This document shows, piece by piece, positions 25,787 through 35,745 of a DNA stretch of 64,000 nt; the stretch's first letter is position 1; every line of letters begins with the position of its first letter. Position numbers and translations under genes: made by a program. Location: positions 826,044 through 890,043 of the forward strand of contig NZ_VYIX01000001.1 in the NCBI RefSeq assembly GCF_009755885.1, written 5' to 3'. Below the pieces are notes generated by a model. The model searched no databases, was not told where the DNA came from, and saw only the letters and a list, made by a program, of their open reading frames with translations. The stretch comes from Brachyspira sp. SAP_772. Lineage in GTDB: Bacteria; Spirochaetota; Brachyspiria; Brachyspirales; Brachyspiraceae.

Positions 25787-28700
25787 TTATTTAGCTTCAA
25801 TTATAACTTTATGCTGTCCGTCATAACCAAACACCTCAGGATTATACATCTCTTCAGCCTTAGTAGCAGGAAGTAAATATTCACCAGGTGTAACAGCACG
25901 AACTACATATTTGTATATATGCTCACCCTTATCAAGAACATCAGCAAATAATAATATCTTGTCATTATAGTTTTCAGTATGATTAAATCCGCCCCACCAC
26001 CAAGTATTATTATAATTACCTGTGATATTTTTAATTTCGCTGCTTTCTGTAGCAAATGAAGAGTTTAATATTCTCATACCAGAAGCAATAGGAGTGTCAA
26101 CTACAACAAAATGTCTTTCATAAGGAACTGTAACTTTTACAACAACAACATACTCTTCGCCTTGTTTAAATTTCTCTTTAGTGAGGTCTAATACTCTGCC
26201 GTCTTTAGTTTGATACTCTCTTACAACATTTATTCCCATGTCTCTATTAACAGCCAAAGCACGAGGTGCATAAGTAAGTCTTACACCATAATAAAGTCTT
26301 CCCTCTCCAATTCTTTTAATATTTGCTATAGAAGCTCTTGTATTTAAATTGCTTAATCTCTCATTCATGAACTCACTTAAAGCATAATTTTGTGTTAAGC
26401 TAGGCTGAGTTCTTGAATTAAAGTTTTCAGCAAGTAAAGTTTTACCTTGATATATAAACTCTGCTTTGAAATTAGGTTTAACATTCTCGTATTTTTTGTA
26501 ATACATATTCATAGCAGCAAATACTGATACATTATCTTGAGTATTTAAATATCTTCCGTTTTTTCTTGATTGAACAAGCCAGCGAACCACTTTTTCATTG
26601 ATAGCATTGTCATAGCCTGTTTCAATTAAAGCATATAAAGCAACTGAAGTATCTCTTACAGATGAAGAATGTATCCAATAAAGATTTTTATATCTCTCTT
26701 CTAGTTCATAATGAGCAGTATTAGGGTCTTCTTTAATGGTGTTAAGTATATATTGTCTAACATCAGTAAATGCTTTGTTATCATATTTGTTATAATACAT
26801 AGCTCTCATTAATTGAACTTGTCCATAGAAAGGTATATTATTAACTTGAGGGTATATTCTGTCTATTATAACTTTTACATCATTAGCATTATATTCGCCC
26901 TCTGCAAGAACTGCCGCAATATAAGCTATAGATGAAAGATTAATATACTCATCAAACCAGAAGCTAGGTTTTTCAGCTTCCCCACTCTTAGCATAATTGT
27001 TAATATATTCTAATGCTAATTTTAGAGAGTTTTCATCAATAGCGTAGCCCTCTTTTTTAGCTTTAATCATAGTCTCAGCAGCATAAGCAGTAAGCCAAGG
27101 AGATATCCAAGTTTTGCTAGGATAATAAGAAAATCCTCCATTAGGGCTTTGATAAGTAGGCATAGCTTTTAAGAAACTTTTTACAGTGTTGTCTAATTCT
27201 TCTTCAGATATATCTGTAAGATTCATGTCTACTAACAATCTCTTACTTGTTATTATAGGGTACACTCTTGATAACTGCTGCTCCAAACAAAGATAAGGAT
27301 AATTTATAAGATAATTTATTCCTCCTGTAAGTTCACTGAATGCACTAGGAGACATATAAACTTCTAAACTTCCAGCACCTTTATAAGCCTCTGTAGTATT
27401 TGGCACTCTAATCATTAAATCAGTATTGTTATTTGTAGTGCTTGAAAATAAAGCAACAGATTCTGTAGTCATAGGAATATTAACTTTAAATGTTTTCTCT
27501 ACAGCATCAGTATAATCTCCGCCTTTAGCAAGTATTGTAACTTTAGCTTCTCCGCTATTTGTAGCTATAATATCAAATCTTACATCAGCATTGCCGCCTT
27601 TAGGCACAGTTATTTTTTGACTAGCATTTTGTATTAAAGCATTAGAAGCAACTGCCTGAACCTCTATTTCTAAATCTTTATCAGAATAATTATAAACTAT
27701 GCTTCCTGCTTTGAACTTATCTTCAACATAAGCAAACTCTGGCAAAGTAGGCATAAGCATAATATTTTTCTTAACCACCACAACATCATCAGAAGCACCG
27801 AAATAACCGTCTTTATTTATAGCAGAAGCCATTATTCTAAATGATGTAATATTGTCAGGCAAATTAAATGTAACAGTAGCCTTACCATTAGCATCAGTTT
27901 TTACTCTTCCTTGATAGAAAGCAGTTGTCAAGAAGTTTTTTCTTATACTGAATACGTCCATACCCATAGCCTCAGCTTTAGCCATAAGCATATTGTCTGC
28001 TCTCATACCATCTCCGCCCGGTGTGTCCCCTTTCTCACCATAGTTACGCTGACCTATTAAGTGTATTCTTGTATCGGCACTTGCCACACTCAAAGGTCTC
28101 TGTCCGTAGAAAGTATTAAACCAGTTAGGAGTTTTATAGCCTATTAAATTTAACACTCCAACATCAACAACACTTAACATAACTTCTGTTTCCATAGGCT
28201 CACTTTCTTTAGTTTCAACATATAAGTCTACTGTCATCTCATCACGAGGCTCTAAACTATCAGCAGATTTTGTTATTGTTACATTAAGCTCTTTTTCACG
28301 AGGAGATACTGAAAGCCCAGCATAACCAATCTTAAATGATGGCTTTCCTTCGTCAGTAGCATAATTAGTATAAGCTTCATTTTCAACCCTACCCTTAACA
28401 AGCGAAACACCTACATATATGTTAGGTAAATATTCAGGTTTTATAGGCACTTCTATTAAAGCAGTAGAGCCTTCAATATTTGTAACAAAAGAATCTATTA
28501 CATATTCTCTCTCAACTGTTACCAAAGCAGTAGCAGATTCATAAGGAGATTTAACCATTATTCTTGCTGTTTCATAAGGTTTATACTCTTCTTTTTCTGT
28601 GATAAGCTCAAGCAAATCATCATCAAACATAGCCCAAGGAGCATAATCTTTACCTATAACATACATATATTCATCAGCAGCAACTTCTCTATTTTTAGAG

Positions 28701-31531
28701 TCTTTTGCTCTTGCTAATATTATATAAAGTCCAGAGTTTGTAGGAGTGAAGCTATATTTAACAGGGTCTTTTGCTGTTGTAATTGTAGTAGTTTCAATAA
28801 CATCATCAATCTGTGTAGACTCCCATTCAAATCTTCCGCCTGTTATAGCCTTTCTTACAGATTCCCAATGTCTTCTTATAACTTGAACTTCTATTTTTTT
28901 GCCTTCAAGTCTGTTTCCTTCAGTATCGACTGCAATAAACTCTAACTCTGTAGGCTTATCAGTTTCTAAGAAATAACCTTGTCTTTTTATACCAATATAA
29001 TAATCGCTTCCATGAACCAATACGCTTTTAGTTGTACTTACCTTTTGAGAATCTTCACCCAACACAGTTGCCTCTATTGTAACATAAGCAGAATGTATTG
29101 AGCGGCTTGCATCAACTGTTGGACTATAAGCATATTCTCCATTTTCATCTAATGAACCAGTGCCTGTAGCTATTGTAGAATAATAATTATTATAATACTC
29201 ATCTTCAAACCAGCTTAATTTTGTGAATCTAAATCCTGCATTGTTAGGAGGAGTGAAGAATGTTTCATTCATAGATATATTATAATCAACTCTATTAGAT
29301 ATCATAGGCTCGCCGAACAAATACCAGCCAGACATTTTTATAGGCATAGTGTCGCCTAAATAATAATTTTTATCTTCAACCCAAAGTCTGCTTTCATATT
29401 CTAAAGGCTTAAACTCCTCTACCCTAAAGCTCTGTGATAAACTATAAAGTTCTTCTTCTTCATTATTAGAATTAAATACCACCCTCACGCTATAATAACC
29501 AGTAGGAGCATCAGCAGGAAGAGTAAAATCTATTAAATAAGAACCAAATTCATTTAAGCTCACATCCCCCTTATAAATCTCTTCGCCTCTTGAATTATTA
29601 ACAGTAAATGAACCATCTTTCAAATTAGTAGGTATATTCCAATTTCCAATAATATTTTCTCTTACAACACCTTTTATATGCACCTCTTCGCCTGCCTTAT
29701 AAAGCCCCCTCTCTGTAAACATAGAACCATTATACTCTTTGTCAGCAGGAGAATAATCATAACTTATATCCATTCTCCAAGGTGAAACGCCTGTTCCCCA
29801 ATCGCTGTTAATAAAAGATACATCATCACCCTTTGTAACTATTGCCCATTGTCTTGGTGTATCCCATCTGCTTGCTCTTTTTATTCCAAAACTTCTAAAA
29901 CCTTTAGTAGTAGCTATTCCGTTTTCATCGGTTGTTGCTTTTTCTAACACCCTATTAAAATCATCTCTTATCTCAACTTCCGCACCTGCAACAGGCATTC
30001 CTGTTTTTAAGTCTGTTACAAATATTGTATTTGAATCACCTGAGAACTTTCCTGTTACTCCCATAGATGTTATTTGTATTTGTGAAGATGTTGAATAATC
30101 GTACTCGCTTTGGTAACCTGTTTTAGTTTTGAACTCTATTGATAAAAGTCCATACTCTTTATTGTTCATATAATTTGTTAAATAGAGTGCTGTTGTAATG
30201 TATCTATTTCTTTCAACATTTGGAGTATATTCTGTATTATTATTGTAGCCAAATAAGTTTTTATATTGATTAGTATAATTTCTAAACTCAGCACTTTCAT
30301 CATATCTATATACTTCTCTATTTACAAACAAGAAAGGTATAATATTTTCTTTATCAACATATCTGCTTTGTATATAAATAGTATTAGGGTTCATTACCTG
30401 CACTGGAAGTTTTACGCCTTCATAAGATTCTACAACTCCCATTCCAGAAGGTATTGAAACACTAGGGTTATAATCTGTAACATTTAAAGTAATACTTTGC
30501 TCTTCGCCTAAAGTTTGTCCGTAAATATCTTTTAGGCTTCCATTAATCTTTATATTGTATGTAATATTAGGATTAAATCTAAGTGCATAGAGTGAGAAGT
30601 TTTTGGAAGACCAAGAGTTTTGCTCTATTTCTTCTTGTGTAGGAAGCTGAACCTGTGGGGTTATTTCAATATTGTTTATTAAGTCAGCCCATTCTACTCT
30701 TGTACTAAATCTTAATTCTGGAGCCTTTGGAGAGTATGAAGCTGTTACAGTTTGCTCTTCTTCACCGCTAAAATAAAAATCATCATGTGTAGAGAATTTA
30801 AAAGAGTCATTATCTGCTGTGCCTAAATCTCCATTAATGGCAGCAAGTCCCTCTTCTATATATACTGTTATTTCATCGTCTTTAGCTAAAGCATTTTTAG
30901 GTTCTATAACTAATACCTGCTCTAGCTCATATTCATTGATTTCCCATTCTCTTAAATCTTCTATTTTTGCATACCTAACATCAAAATCTATCTCTCTATA
31001 ATTGTTGCTTGCGATTAATTCTATTTTCTCTTTTGCACTTTGTAAATATATTGGCATATTGTAATAAACAACTATATTAACATCTGTAGGAAGGTCTGAT
31101 TGTCTATCATAGGGAGAAGTTTTTTGCATTATTGGTCTTAAAGTATTGAAAGTCCAAGTATAATCATTTTCTAATGTTTCTCCTGTAAGTTCGCTTTTAA
31201 TTCCCTTTTTAAGAGTAACTTCTATTTTTGTATTGTCTGGCAAGCTCTCACTAGGATAAAAAGCTAAAGTATTAACAGAAAGCCATTTGTATGTACCTTT
31301 AACATCTATATTAAAATTAAAATATTGATTGGTTACTTCTTTTATAGCTTGCAATGCAACCATTTGCTGATTGAAAGTTACTGTTATTGCTTCATAGTTA
31401 GCTCTGCTTGTATTCTCTCCAATAGGAGTAGTTCTGTCTATACTAACAGCACCAAATAAAGATAAACTGCTCATAAAAATAAATGATATAATAATATAAA
31501 ATATTTTTAGTCTTAGAATGGACTTTCCCAT
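25787..31531 (-). CDS. Bacterial alpha-2-macroglobulin (YfaS/YfhM-like), thioester type
   Basis: A 1914-residue exported protein. It has a signal peptide (MGKSILRLKIFYIIISF..., cleavage near LFGA) with no lipobox, then many beta-sandwich (macroglobulin-like) domains. The bait-like stretch around residues 1160-1190 contains GDTPGGDGMRADNMLMAK. A thioester motif PYLCLEQQLSR follows with Cys1415-Leu-Glu-Gln1418, then an alpha/alpha-toroid domain and a receptor-binding-like C-terminus. Such proteins trap proteases that attack the periplasm by covalent thioester capture. In many bacteria the partner pbpC lies next door, but here it does not. It has its own GTGGGGG ribosome site and terminator. Confidence 0.94.
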   Translation of the reverse strand: MGKSILRLKIFYIIISFIFMSSLSLFGAVSIDRTTPIGENTSRANYEAITVTFNQQMVALQAIKEVTNQYFNFNIDVKGTYKWLSVNTLAFYPSESLPDNTKIEVTLKKGIKSELTGETLENDYTWTFNTLRPIMQKTSPYDRQSDLPTDVNIVVYYNMPIYLQSAKEKIELIASNNYREIDFDVRYAKIEDLREWEINEYELEQVLVIEPKNALAKDDEITVYIEEGLAAINGDLGTADNDSFKFSTHDDFYFSGEEEQTVTASYSPKAPELRFSTRVEWADLINNIEITPQVQLPTQEEIEQNSWSSKNFSLYALRFNPNITYNIKINGSLKDIYGQTLGEEQSITLNVTDYNPSVSIPSGMGVVESYEGVKLPVQVMNPNTIYIQSRYVDKENIIPFLFVNREVYRYDESAEFRNYTNQYKNLFGYNNNTEYTPNVERNRYITTALYLTNYMNNKEYGLLSIEFKTKTGYQSEYDYSTSSQIQITSMGVTGKFSGDSNTIFVTDLKTGMPVAGAEVEIRDDFNRVLEKATTDENGIATTKGFRSFGIKRASRWDTPRQWAIVTKGDDVSFINSDWGTGVSPWRMDISYDYSPADKEYNGSMFTERGLYKAGEEVHIKGVVRENIIGNWNIPTNLKDGSFTVNNSRGEEIYKGDVSLNEFGSYLIDFTLPADAPTGYYSVRVVFNSNNEEEELYSLSQSFRVEEFKPLEYESRLWVEDKNYYLGDTMPIKMSGWYLFGEPMISNRVDYNISMNETFFTPPNNAGFRFTKLSWFEDEYYNNYYSTIATGTGSLDENGEYAYSPTVDASRSIHSAYVTIEATVLGEDSQKVSTTKSVLVHGSDYYIGIKRQGYFLETDKPTELEFIAVDTEGNRLEGKKIEVQVIRRHWESVRKAITGGRFEWESTQIDDVIETTTITTAKDPVKYSFTPTNSGLYIILARAKDSKNREVAADEYMYVIGKDYAPWAMFDDDLLELITEKEEYKPYETARIMVKSPYESATALVTVEREYVIDSFVTNIEGSTALIEVPIKPEYLPNIYVGVSLVKGRVENEAYTNYATDEGKPSFKIGYAGLSVSPREKELNVTITKSADSLEPRDEMTVDLYVETKESEPMETEVMLSVVDVGVLNLIGYKTPNWFNTFYGQRPLSVASADTRIHLIGQRNYGEKGDTPGGDGMRADNMLMAKAEAMGMDVFSIRKNFLTTAFYQGRVKTDANGKATVTFNLPDNITSFRIMASAINKDGYFGASDDVVVVKKNIMLMPTLPEFAYVEDKFKAGSIVYNYSDKDLEIEVQAVASNALIQNASQKITVPKGGNADVRFDIIATNSGEAKVTILAKGGDYTDAVEKTFKVNIPMTTESVALFSSTTNNNTDLMIRVPNTTEAYKGAGSLEVYMSPSAFSELTGGINYLINYPYLCLEQQLSRVYPIITSKRLLVDMNLTDISEEELDNTVKSFLKAMPTYQSPNGGFSYYPSKTWISPWLTAYAAETMIKAKKEGYAIDENSLKLALEYINNYAKSGEAEKPSFWFDEYINLSSIAYIAAVLAEGEYNANDVKVIIDRIYPQVNNIPFYGQVQLMRAMYYNKYDNKAFTDVRQYILNTIKEDPNTAHYELEERYKNLYWIHSSSVRDTSVALYALIETGYDNAINEKVVRWLVQSRKNGRYLNTQDNVSVFAAMNMYYKKYENVKPNFKAEFIYQGKTLLAENFNSRTQPSLTQNYALSEFMNERLSNLNTRASIANIKRIGEGRLYYGVRLTYAPRALAVNRDMGINVVREYQTKDGRVLDLTKEKFKQGEEYVVVVKVTVPYERHFVVVDTPIASGMRILNSSFATESSEIKNITGNYNNTWWWGGFNHTENYNDKILLFADVLDKGEHIYKYVVRAVTPGEYLLPATKAEEMYNPEVFGYDGQHKVIIEAK

Positions 31532-31615
31532 AATACCCCCACAAATATTTTGTTATTAATGTTATATCATAAATATTTTTAAAGTAAATAATAAATTGAC
31601 ATATTTTTAATAAAA

Positions 31616-31951
31616 TTAACTATCTATATTTGAAACACTGATTACGCTAATTTTTTTTAATTCGCTATATTCTTTTAGAAAATATTTTTTTAATAGCCTT
31701 TTATTTTGTATAAACATAGTTTTTATTTTTTTGTCTTGCTTTTTTATATAATGCTCTATCTTTAAAGCAATGCTTATATTTTCAACCTTCCAAGCTGATA
31801 ATATTTTTATGGGTTTATGGCTTTTAGTGTATTTTGCCCCCTTGCCTTCACTATGCTTTATAAATCTCTCTTTTAAATTGTTTGTTGTCCCTGTATAATA
31901 ACTCCCATCTTCACAGAGAAGTATATAAACATAATAAAACTCATTTTCCAT
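31616..31951 (-). CDS. GIY-YIG nuclease-domain protein (UPF0213-like)
   Basis: A 111-residue single-domain protein. FYYVYILLCEDGSYYTGTTNNLKERFIKH carries the GIY-YIG motif as YVY...YTG with the conserved Arg. Then come KYTKSHKP and the KIEHYIKK catalytic Glu region. Stand-alone proteins of this kind (YhbQ-like) are thought to act on damaged or branched DNA; the role is not well defined. Its start lies inside the last 11 bases of the cytidylyltransferase gene, so the two are probably translated together. Confidence 0.88.
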   Translation of the reverse strand: MENEFYYVYILLCEDGSYYTGTTNNLKERFIKHSEGKGAKYTKSHKPIKILSAWKVENISIALKIEHYIKKQDKKIKTMFIQNKRLLKKYFLKEYSELKKISVISVSNIDS

Positions 31952-32621
31952 TTTTTATGTCTCTTATAATATCATCAATATCAACATATATATCATTATT
32001 ATATTTTGTAAAAATAGCACATACATTATTATAATCTTCTACTGTATCTACCGTAGTTCTTAACTCAGGCATTCTAAAACTCTCTTCAACTTTTGGATTT
32101 TCTATTTTAAATTTGTTAGGATTTCTATAATGATACTGAGTAATATGTTCATGTTCAAAAGAATCATTAGAATTATCATTAGCATATTTTAAAGCCTCAT
32201 AATTAATAACTTCAACACCGCTGCCATATGGAAGTAAATCATAATGACTTAAATCTGCTTTTGTTTTTATATGATAATCTATTATAGAGTCTAATGCCTT
32301 TACACTCACCAAAGGATTATCCCCAGTAGCACGCACTATAATATCTCCGTCAAACTTCTCTGCCGCTTTCACATATCTATCTAAAACATTCTCTTCGCTT
32401 CCTACAAAATAATTGCACTCAAGATTTTCAAAAATTTTGCTAAACTCATTATAAGATTTCTCCTCAGTAGCAACTATAACATCATTAGCCATCTTAGAAC
32501 TTCTTAGCCTTTTTATAATAAGCTCAAGCATACTGTCGCAATTAGCCATAGGTTTTAATGCCTTTCTTGGAAGCCTTGTAGAGCCAACCCTCGAAGCAAG
32601 TATAATAATTATATTTTTCAT
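31941..32621 (-). CDS. SpsF-like cytidylyltransferase
   Basis: A 226-residue nucleotidyltransferase of the CMP-sugar synthetase superfamily. The N-terminal IILASRVGSTRLPRKALKPM loop binds CTP. IVRATGDNPLV and the conserved YGSGVEVINYEAL and HEHITQYHYRNPNKF segments match the SpsF/NeuA-like subgroup, which activates acidic or amino sugars for surface glycans. The sugar is unknown. AGAGGAA precedes the ATG. It sits between truB (30 bases upstream) and the GIY-YIG gene, with no other glycan gene near. Confidence 0.85.
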   Translation of the reverse strand: MKNIIIILASRVGSTRLPRKALKPMANCDSMLELIIKRLRSSKMANDVIVATEEKSYNEFSKIFENLECNYFVGSEENVLDRYVKAAEKFDGDIIVRATGDNPLVSVKALDSIIDYHIKTKADLSHYDLLPYGSGVEVINYEALKYANDNSNDSFEHEHITQYHYRNPNKFKIENPKVEESFRMPELRTTVDTVEDYNNVCAIFTKYNNDIYVDIDDIIRDIKNGK

Positions 32622-32651
32622 TTTTTTTAATTCCTCTTATAAATTAAATAA

Positions 32652-33512
32652 TTACACATCTATAAAAGAGTATCTATTAGAATTATTAATATTGTTTATA
32701 ATAGCTAATAAATTATTATCTCTATCCACTAAAGCTAAATATTTGTTTTTTATGTTTATATTTTCTATTAGTTTTGTGTTTCCAGAGAGTATTTGCTTTA
32801 TGTCTTTTTCATCTTCTATGAGTAACTTATCAAAGTTTTTAAACATATCAAAAAAAGAAATGATGCTATCAGAATTTATATTTTCTAAATTAATAGACTT
32901 ATCAATATTATAATCTCCAATAGAACTTCTTATTAAATCTTTTGTATATGCCAAATTATTAGTAATCTTACCAATATCTCTCACTATTGCCCTAATATAA
33001 GTACCCTTACTCACAGAAGTTTTAATTGTAAAATAAGGATAATCATATTCTAATAATTCTATATTATTTATAAAAACATTCACGCTATTTAATTGAAAGT
33101 CTTTATTTTCTCTAGCTAAATCATAAGCCCTTTTTCCATCAATTTTTTTAGCACTATATATTGGGGGCTTTTGCAAGATATTTCCTAAAAAATTATTTTT
33201 TATTAACGTTTCTAATTCATTAAAACTTAGTATATTTTCATTTTTTGATTTCTCTAAAACTTTTCCTTCTACATCATCAGTATCTCTGCTCTCTCCAAAA
33301 ACTCCTCTTGCAATATACTCTTTATATAAATCATCAAACAAAAAAAATAACTTAGTATATCTTCCCAAAGCAATTATTAATACCCCAGAAGCAAATGGAT
33401 CAAGTGTGCCAACATGACCTATTCTTTTTTCTTTTAATATAGGTTTTAATTTTCTTATAACATCAAAAGAGGTAATGCCTTTGGGTTTATTTACTATTAG
33501 AAATCCTTTCAT
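32652..33512 (-). CDS. truB: tRNA pseudouridine-55 synthase
   Basis: Makes the universally conserved pseudouridine 55 in the T-loop of tRNA. The 286-residue protein (usual about 290-310) starts MKGFLIVNKPKGITSFDV and has catalytic Asp38 in HVGTLDPFASGVL, then the RDTDDVEG and KGTYIRAIVRDIG motifs. The C-terminal part is short and divergent, probably lacking a complete PUA domain. No rbfA or ribF lies beside it, unlike many bacteria. Confidence 0.94.
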   Translation of the reverse strand: MKGFLIVNKPKGITSFDVIRKLKPILKEKRIGHVGTLDPFASGVLIIALGRYTKLFFLFDDLYKEYIARGVFGESRDTDDVEGKVLEKSKNENILSFNELETLIKNNFLGNILQKPPIYSAKKIDGKRAYDLARENKDFQLNSVNVFINNIELLEYDYPYFTIKTSVSKGTYIRAIVRDIGKITNNLAYTKDLIRSSIGDYNIDKSINLENINSDSIISFFDMFKNFDKLLIEDEKDIKQILSGNTKLIENINIKNKYLALVDRDNNLLAIINNINNSNRYSFIDV

Positions 33513-33540
33513 AAATATTTACACTCAATAACAAACAAAA

Positions 33541-34278
33541 TTAAGTAACTATTATTTGAAGAGAATTAAAATATATATTAATAATATTAGCTGATATGTT
33601 TGGAATATCAGTATATTTTTTATTTGATATATTATTTCCTATAGCAAGCACCAAATCCGAAATAGTATTCATATTATGTCTTAAAGCTTCTATTTGCTGT
33701 GCAGTTAAACCTAATAATTGAATATTGCTTCTGTCAAATTCTTTTAATGAATTTTTTACAGCAGAATCCAAAAGCTGATAAACTACTATAAGCCTATTTT
33801 CTTCTGTTTCTGTAAGCACTGTAGTATTAAGCCCATATATCTTTGAAAGTTCATTCATTCTATTAGCTGTTTTATATATGGCATTAATATTATCCACAAA
33901 CCAATTAATATTATTTCTCTTTCTCATATCTGATAATACATATTTAATATCATGTAGTATTGAATATCCCGCACTTTCATCCTCCCCGCTTGCTATATAA
34001 TAATGCGATCGTATTAAAATATCTTGCAAACTATCAAAATCAGCTTTCCATTGTGGGTCTTCGCTATTAGCATTATAATACTTCTTCTTAAATGCATTCC
34101 AATCTATTATAAATCTCTCTATACTTTCTTTTCTATTTTGATTATTGATGTTTGCAGTATAAAGCAATGTTCTTATATAAGACTTATCAAGTAATGCCAT
34201 GTCTTCAAGCAAAGTATTTTCTTTTTTACCGCAAGAAATTAACAACAACAAAATAATTAAATATATTCTATTTTTCAA
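33541..34278 (-). CDS. Hypothetical lipoprotein, helix-rich (245 aa)
   Basis: The signal peptide ends in a lipobox LLISC (lipidated Cys16). The mature protein is almost wholly alpha-helical with charged, heptad-like segments (IERFIIDWNAFKKKY, NINAIYKTANRMNELSKIYG, EALRHNMNTISDLVLAIGN). This resembles helical-bundle lipoproteins, but I recognise no family. It is divergent from the lipoprotein/ExbB pair with 62 bases between the starts, and 28 bases before truB on the same strand. Confidence 0.7.
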   Translation of the reverse strand: MKNRIYLIILLLLISCGKKENTLLEDMALLDKSYIRTLLYTANINNQNRKESIERFIIDWNAFKKKYYNANSEDPQWKADFDSLQDILIRSHYYIASGEDESAGYSILHDIKYVLSDMRKRNNINWFVDNINAIYKTANRMNELSKIYGLNTTVLTETEENRLIVVYQLLDSAVKNSLKEFDRSNIQLLGLTAQQIEALRHNMNTISDLVLAIGNNISNKKYTDIPNISANIINIYFNSLQIIVT

Positions 34279-34306
34279 TTAACTATTCCCACTATTTTTT
34301 TATTTA

Positions 34307-34335
34307 TTGATTAATATATTAAAATAATGTAATAT
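34307..34335 (+). promoter_or_regulatory. Candidate promoter at the 34341 lipoprotein start
   Basis: TTGATT (34307-34312), 17-bp spacer, TAATAT (34330-34335). The ATG at 34341 begins 5 bases beyond the -10 box with no Shine-Dalgarno, so the transcript may be leaderless. Confidence 0.5.
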
Positions 34336-34340
34336 AAATT

Positions 34341-34964
34341 ATGGAAAAAAACAAGATATATTTTTTAATATTATTATTAACTATTGTTTCATGCAAAAAA
34401 AATAATATAGAAAAAGGAATATTATATTCTACTGGATATAGTGATTTAAGTTATGAAGCAAGTAAAACAAAAGCAATAGAAAATATGTATTATTATATAG
34501 CCGAAAAAACTGCTCTAAGCATCAATAGAAGCGATTACAATGTTGTTGGAGTATTTTTAAAAGATTCTAATATAATAGACTTTAATAATAAAGAAATAAC
34601 AAAAATAAAAAATTATAAAAAAAATGACAATTATTATACAGATATAAAAGTGGAAGATGCCTCTATATATACAAACTCTCTGCAAGCTTTAAGTAAGATA
34701 GTGAGAGAAGGAAAAATAGAAGGCAACATTTTTAGAGCAAATGCTTCTATACAATTAACAGAAAATGCAAAATTAAGCCCATATACAAGGCAAATACTCA
34801 CACAAAATGCCTTAAAAAGAGCTTACGAATCTTTATATTATATGTTATTAAAAGAAGGAATAGATGTTAATGAAGTTGTAAAATTAACTAACAATGCTTA
34901 TATTTCAGAAGAGAGTTATAGCGAAAATGAATATAATGTTGTAATAGAAACAGAAATAAATTAG
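34341..34964 (+). CDS. Lipoprotein with LPP20-like region (207 aa)
   Basis: The lipobox LLTIVSC (lipidated Cys18) is followed by a mixed alpha/beta domain. The segment SDLSYEASKTKAIENMYYYIAEKTALSI resembles the helix that opens LPP20/FlgT-type domains, where alanine-rich helices precede paired strands, but the match is by eye only. A second similar helix (QILTQNALKRAYESLYYMLLKEG) lies near residues 152-174, hinting at two related half-domains. It is followed after 57 bases by the proton-channel gene. Confidence 0.65.
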   Translation: MEKNKIYFLILLLTIVSCKKNNIEKGILYSTGYSDLSYEASKTKAIENMYYYIAEKTALSINRSDYNVVGVFLKDSNIIDFNNKEITKIKNYKKNDNYYTDIKVEDASIYTNSLQALSKIVREGKIEGNIFRANASIQLTENAKLSPYTRQILTQNALKRAYESLYYMLLKEGIDVNEVVKLTNNAYISEESYSENEYNVVIETEIN

Positions 34965-35021
34965 TAATTATTGATTTTTTATATATATACAATTATAATT
35001 ATTAGAGATGGAGAATATCAA

Positions 35022-35654
35022 ATGAATAATGTTATAAATGGAATTTTTGGGGCTACTTCTTTACTTAATGTTGCTATGATACTGTGCTGGGTGGCTTTAC
35101 TATTATGTTCTCTAACAGCTCTAACCGCAATAGTTGATAGATTTATATATTTTAATAAAGTGAAAGCACAAGATGAAGCATTAGCACCGAAGCTTAATGC
35201 TCTTATAAAAGATAATGATATAAAAACAGCAATAGCATTATGCGAAACAAGCAACTCTCCATTATCAAATATAGTGTTAGAAGGTTTAAAAAACACAGAA
35301 ATAATAAAAGAATCAATGATAATGCAATCAAATAAAGAACTCCCAAAATTGGAAAGATTTATTTCAACACTCTCTACAATATCAACGGTAGCACCATTAT
35401 TAGGACTTTTAGGTACAATACTAGGTATGATACAATCTTTCGGAGTGATGGCATCTGTTGGAAGCGGTAACCCTATAGCCCTTGCAAGCGGTATAGCGAA
35501 TGCATTACTTACAACTGCAGCGGGTCTTGTTATAGCAATACCTACAGTTGTTTTTTATAACTATTTTGTAAACGCTCTAAACTCAAGAATAAGCTTTATG
35601 GAAAATGTTTCTAATGAGATTTCAGATTATTTAGGCAAAAAAGATAATAAATAA
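35022..35654 (+). CDS. MotA/TolQ/ExbB-family proton channel
   Basis: From the ATG at 35022 (GGAG about 9 bases before; the in-frame TTG at 34971 is rejected) the protein has 210 residues. It shows three membrane helices: about 13-38 and two in the C-terminal half around the conserved TISTVAPLLGLLGTILGMIQSF and ANALLTTAAGLVIAIPTVVFYNYF segments. This is the ExbB/TolQ pattern, a proton channel that drives a TonB- or TolA-like partner through ExbD/TolR. No ExbD, TonB or Tol gene is next to it; the following bases hold a terminator. Confidence 0.9.
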   Translation: MNNVINGIFGATSLLNVAMILCWVALLLCSLTALTAIVDRFIYFNKVKAQDEALAPKLNALIKDNDIKTAIALCETSNSPLSNIVLEGLKNTEIIKESMIMQSNKELPKLERFISTLSTISTVAPLLGLLGTILGMIQSFGVMASVGSGNPIALASGIANALLTTAAGLVIAIPTVVFYNYFVNALNSRISFMENVSNEISDYLGKKDNK

Positions 35655-35690
35655 TTTTTGATTATAAAGTTTGATTACAAATTTTAAAAT

Positions 35691-35728
35691 AAAAAAAGAG
35701 ACTTATAAAAATTATAAGCCTCTTTTTT
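35691..35728. terminator. Bidirectional terminator between exbB-like gene and trpS
   Basis: Stem 35698-35708/35712-35722 (GAG, one A-C mismatch, CTTATAA/TTATAAG, CTC) with A-run 35691-35697 on the left and T-run 35723-35728 on the right. It serves both convergent genes. Confidence 0.88.
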
Positions 35729-35745
35729 GTTTATTAATTTAATTA

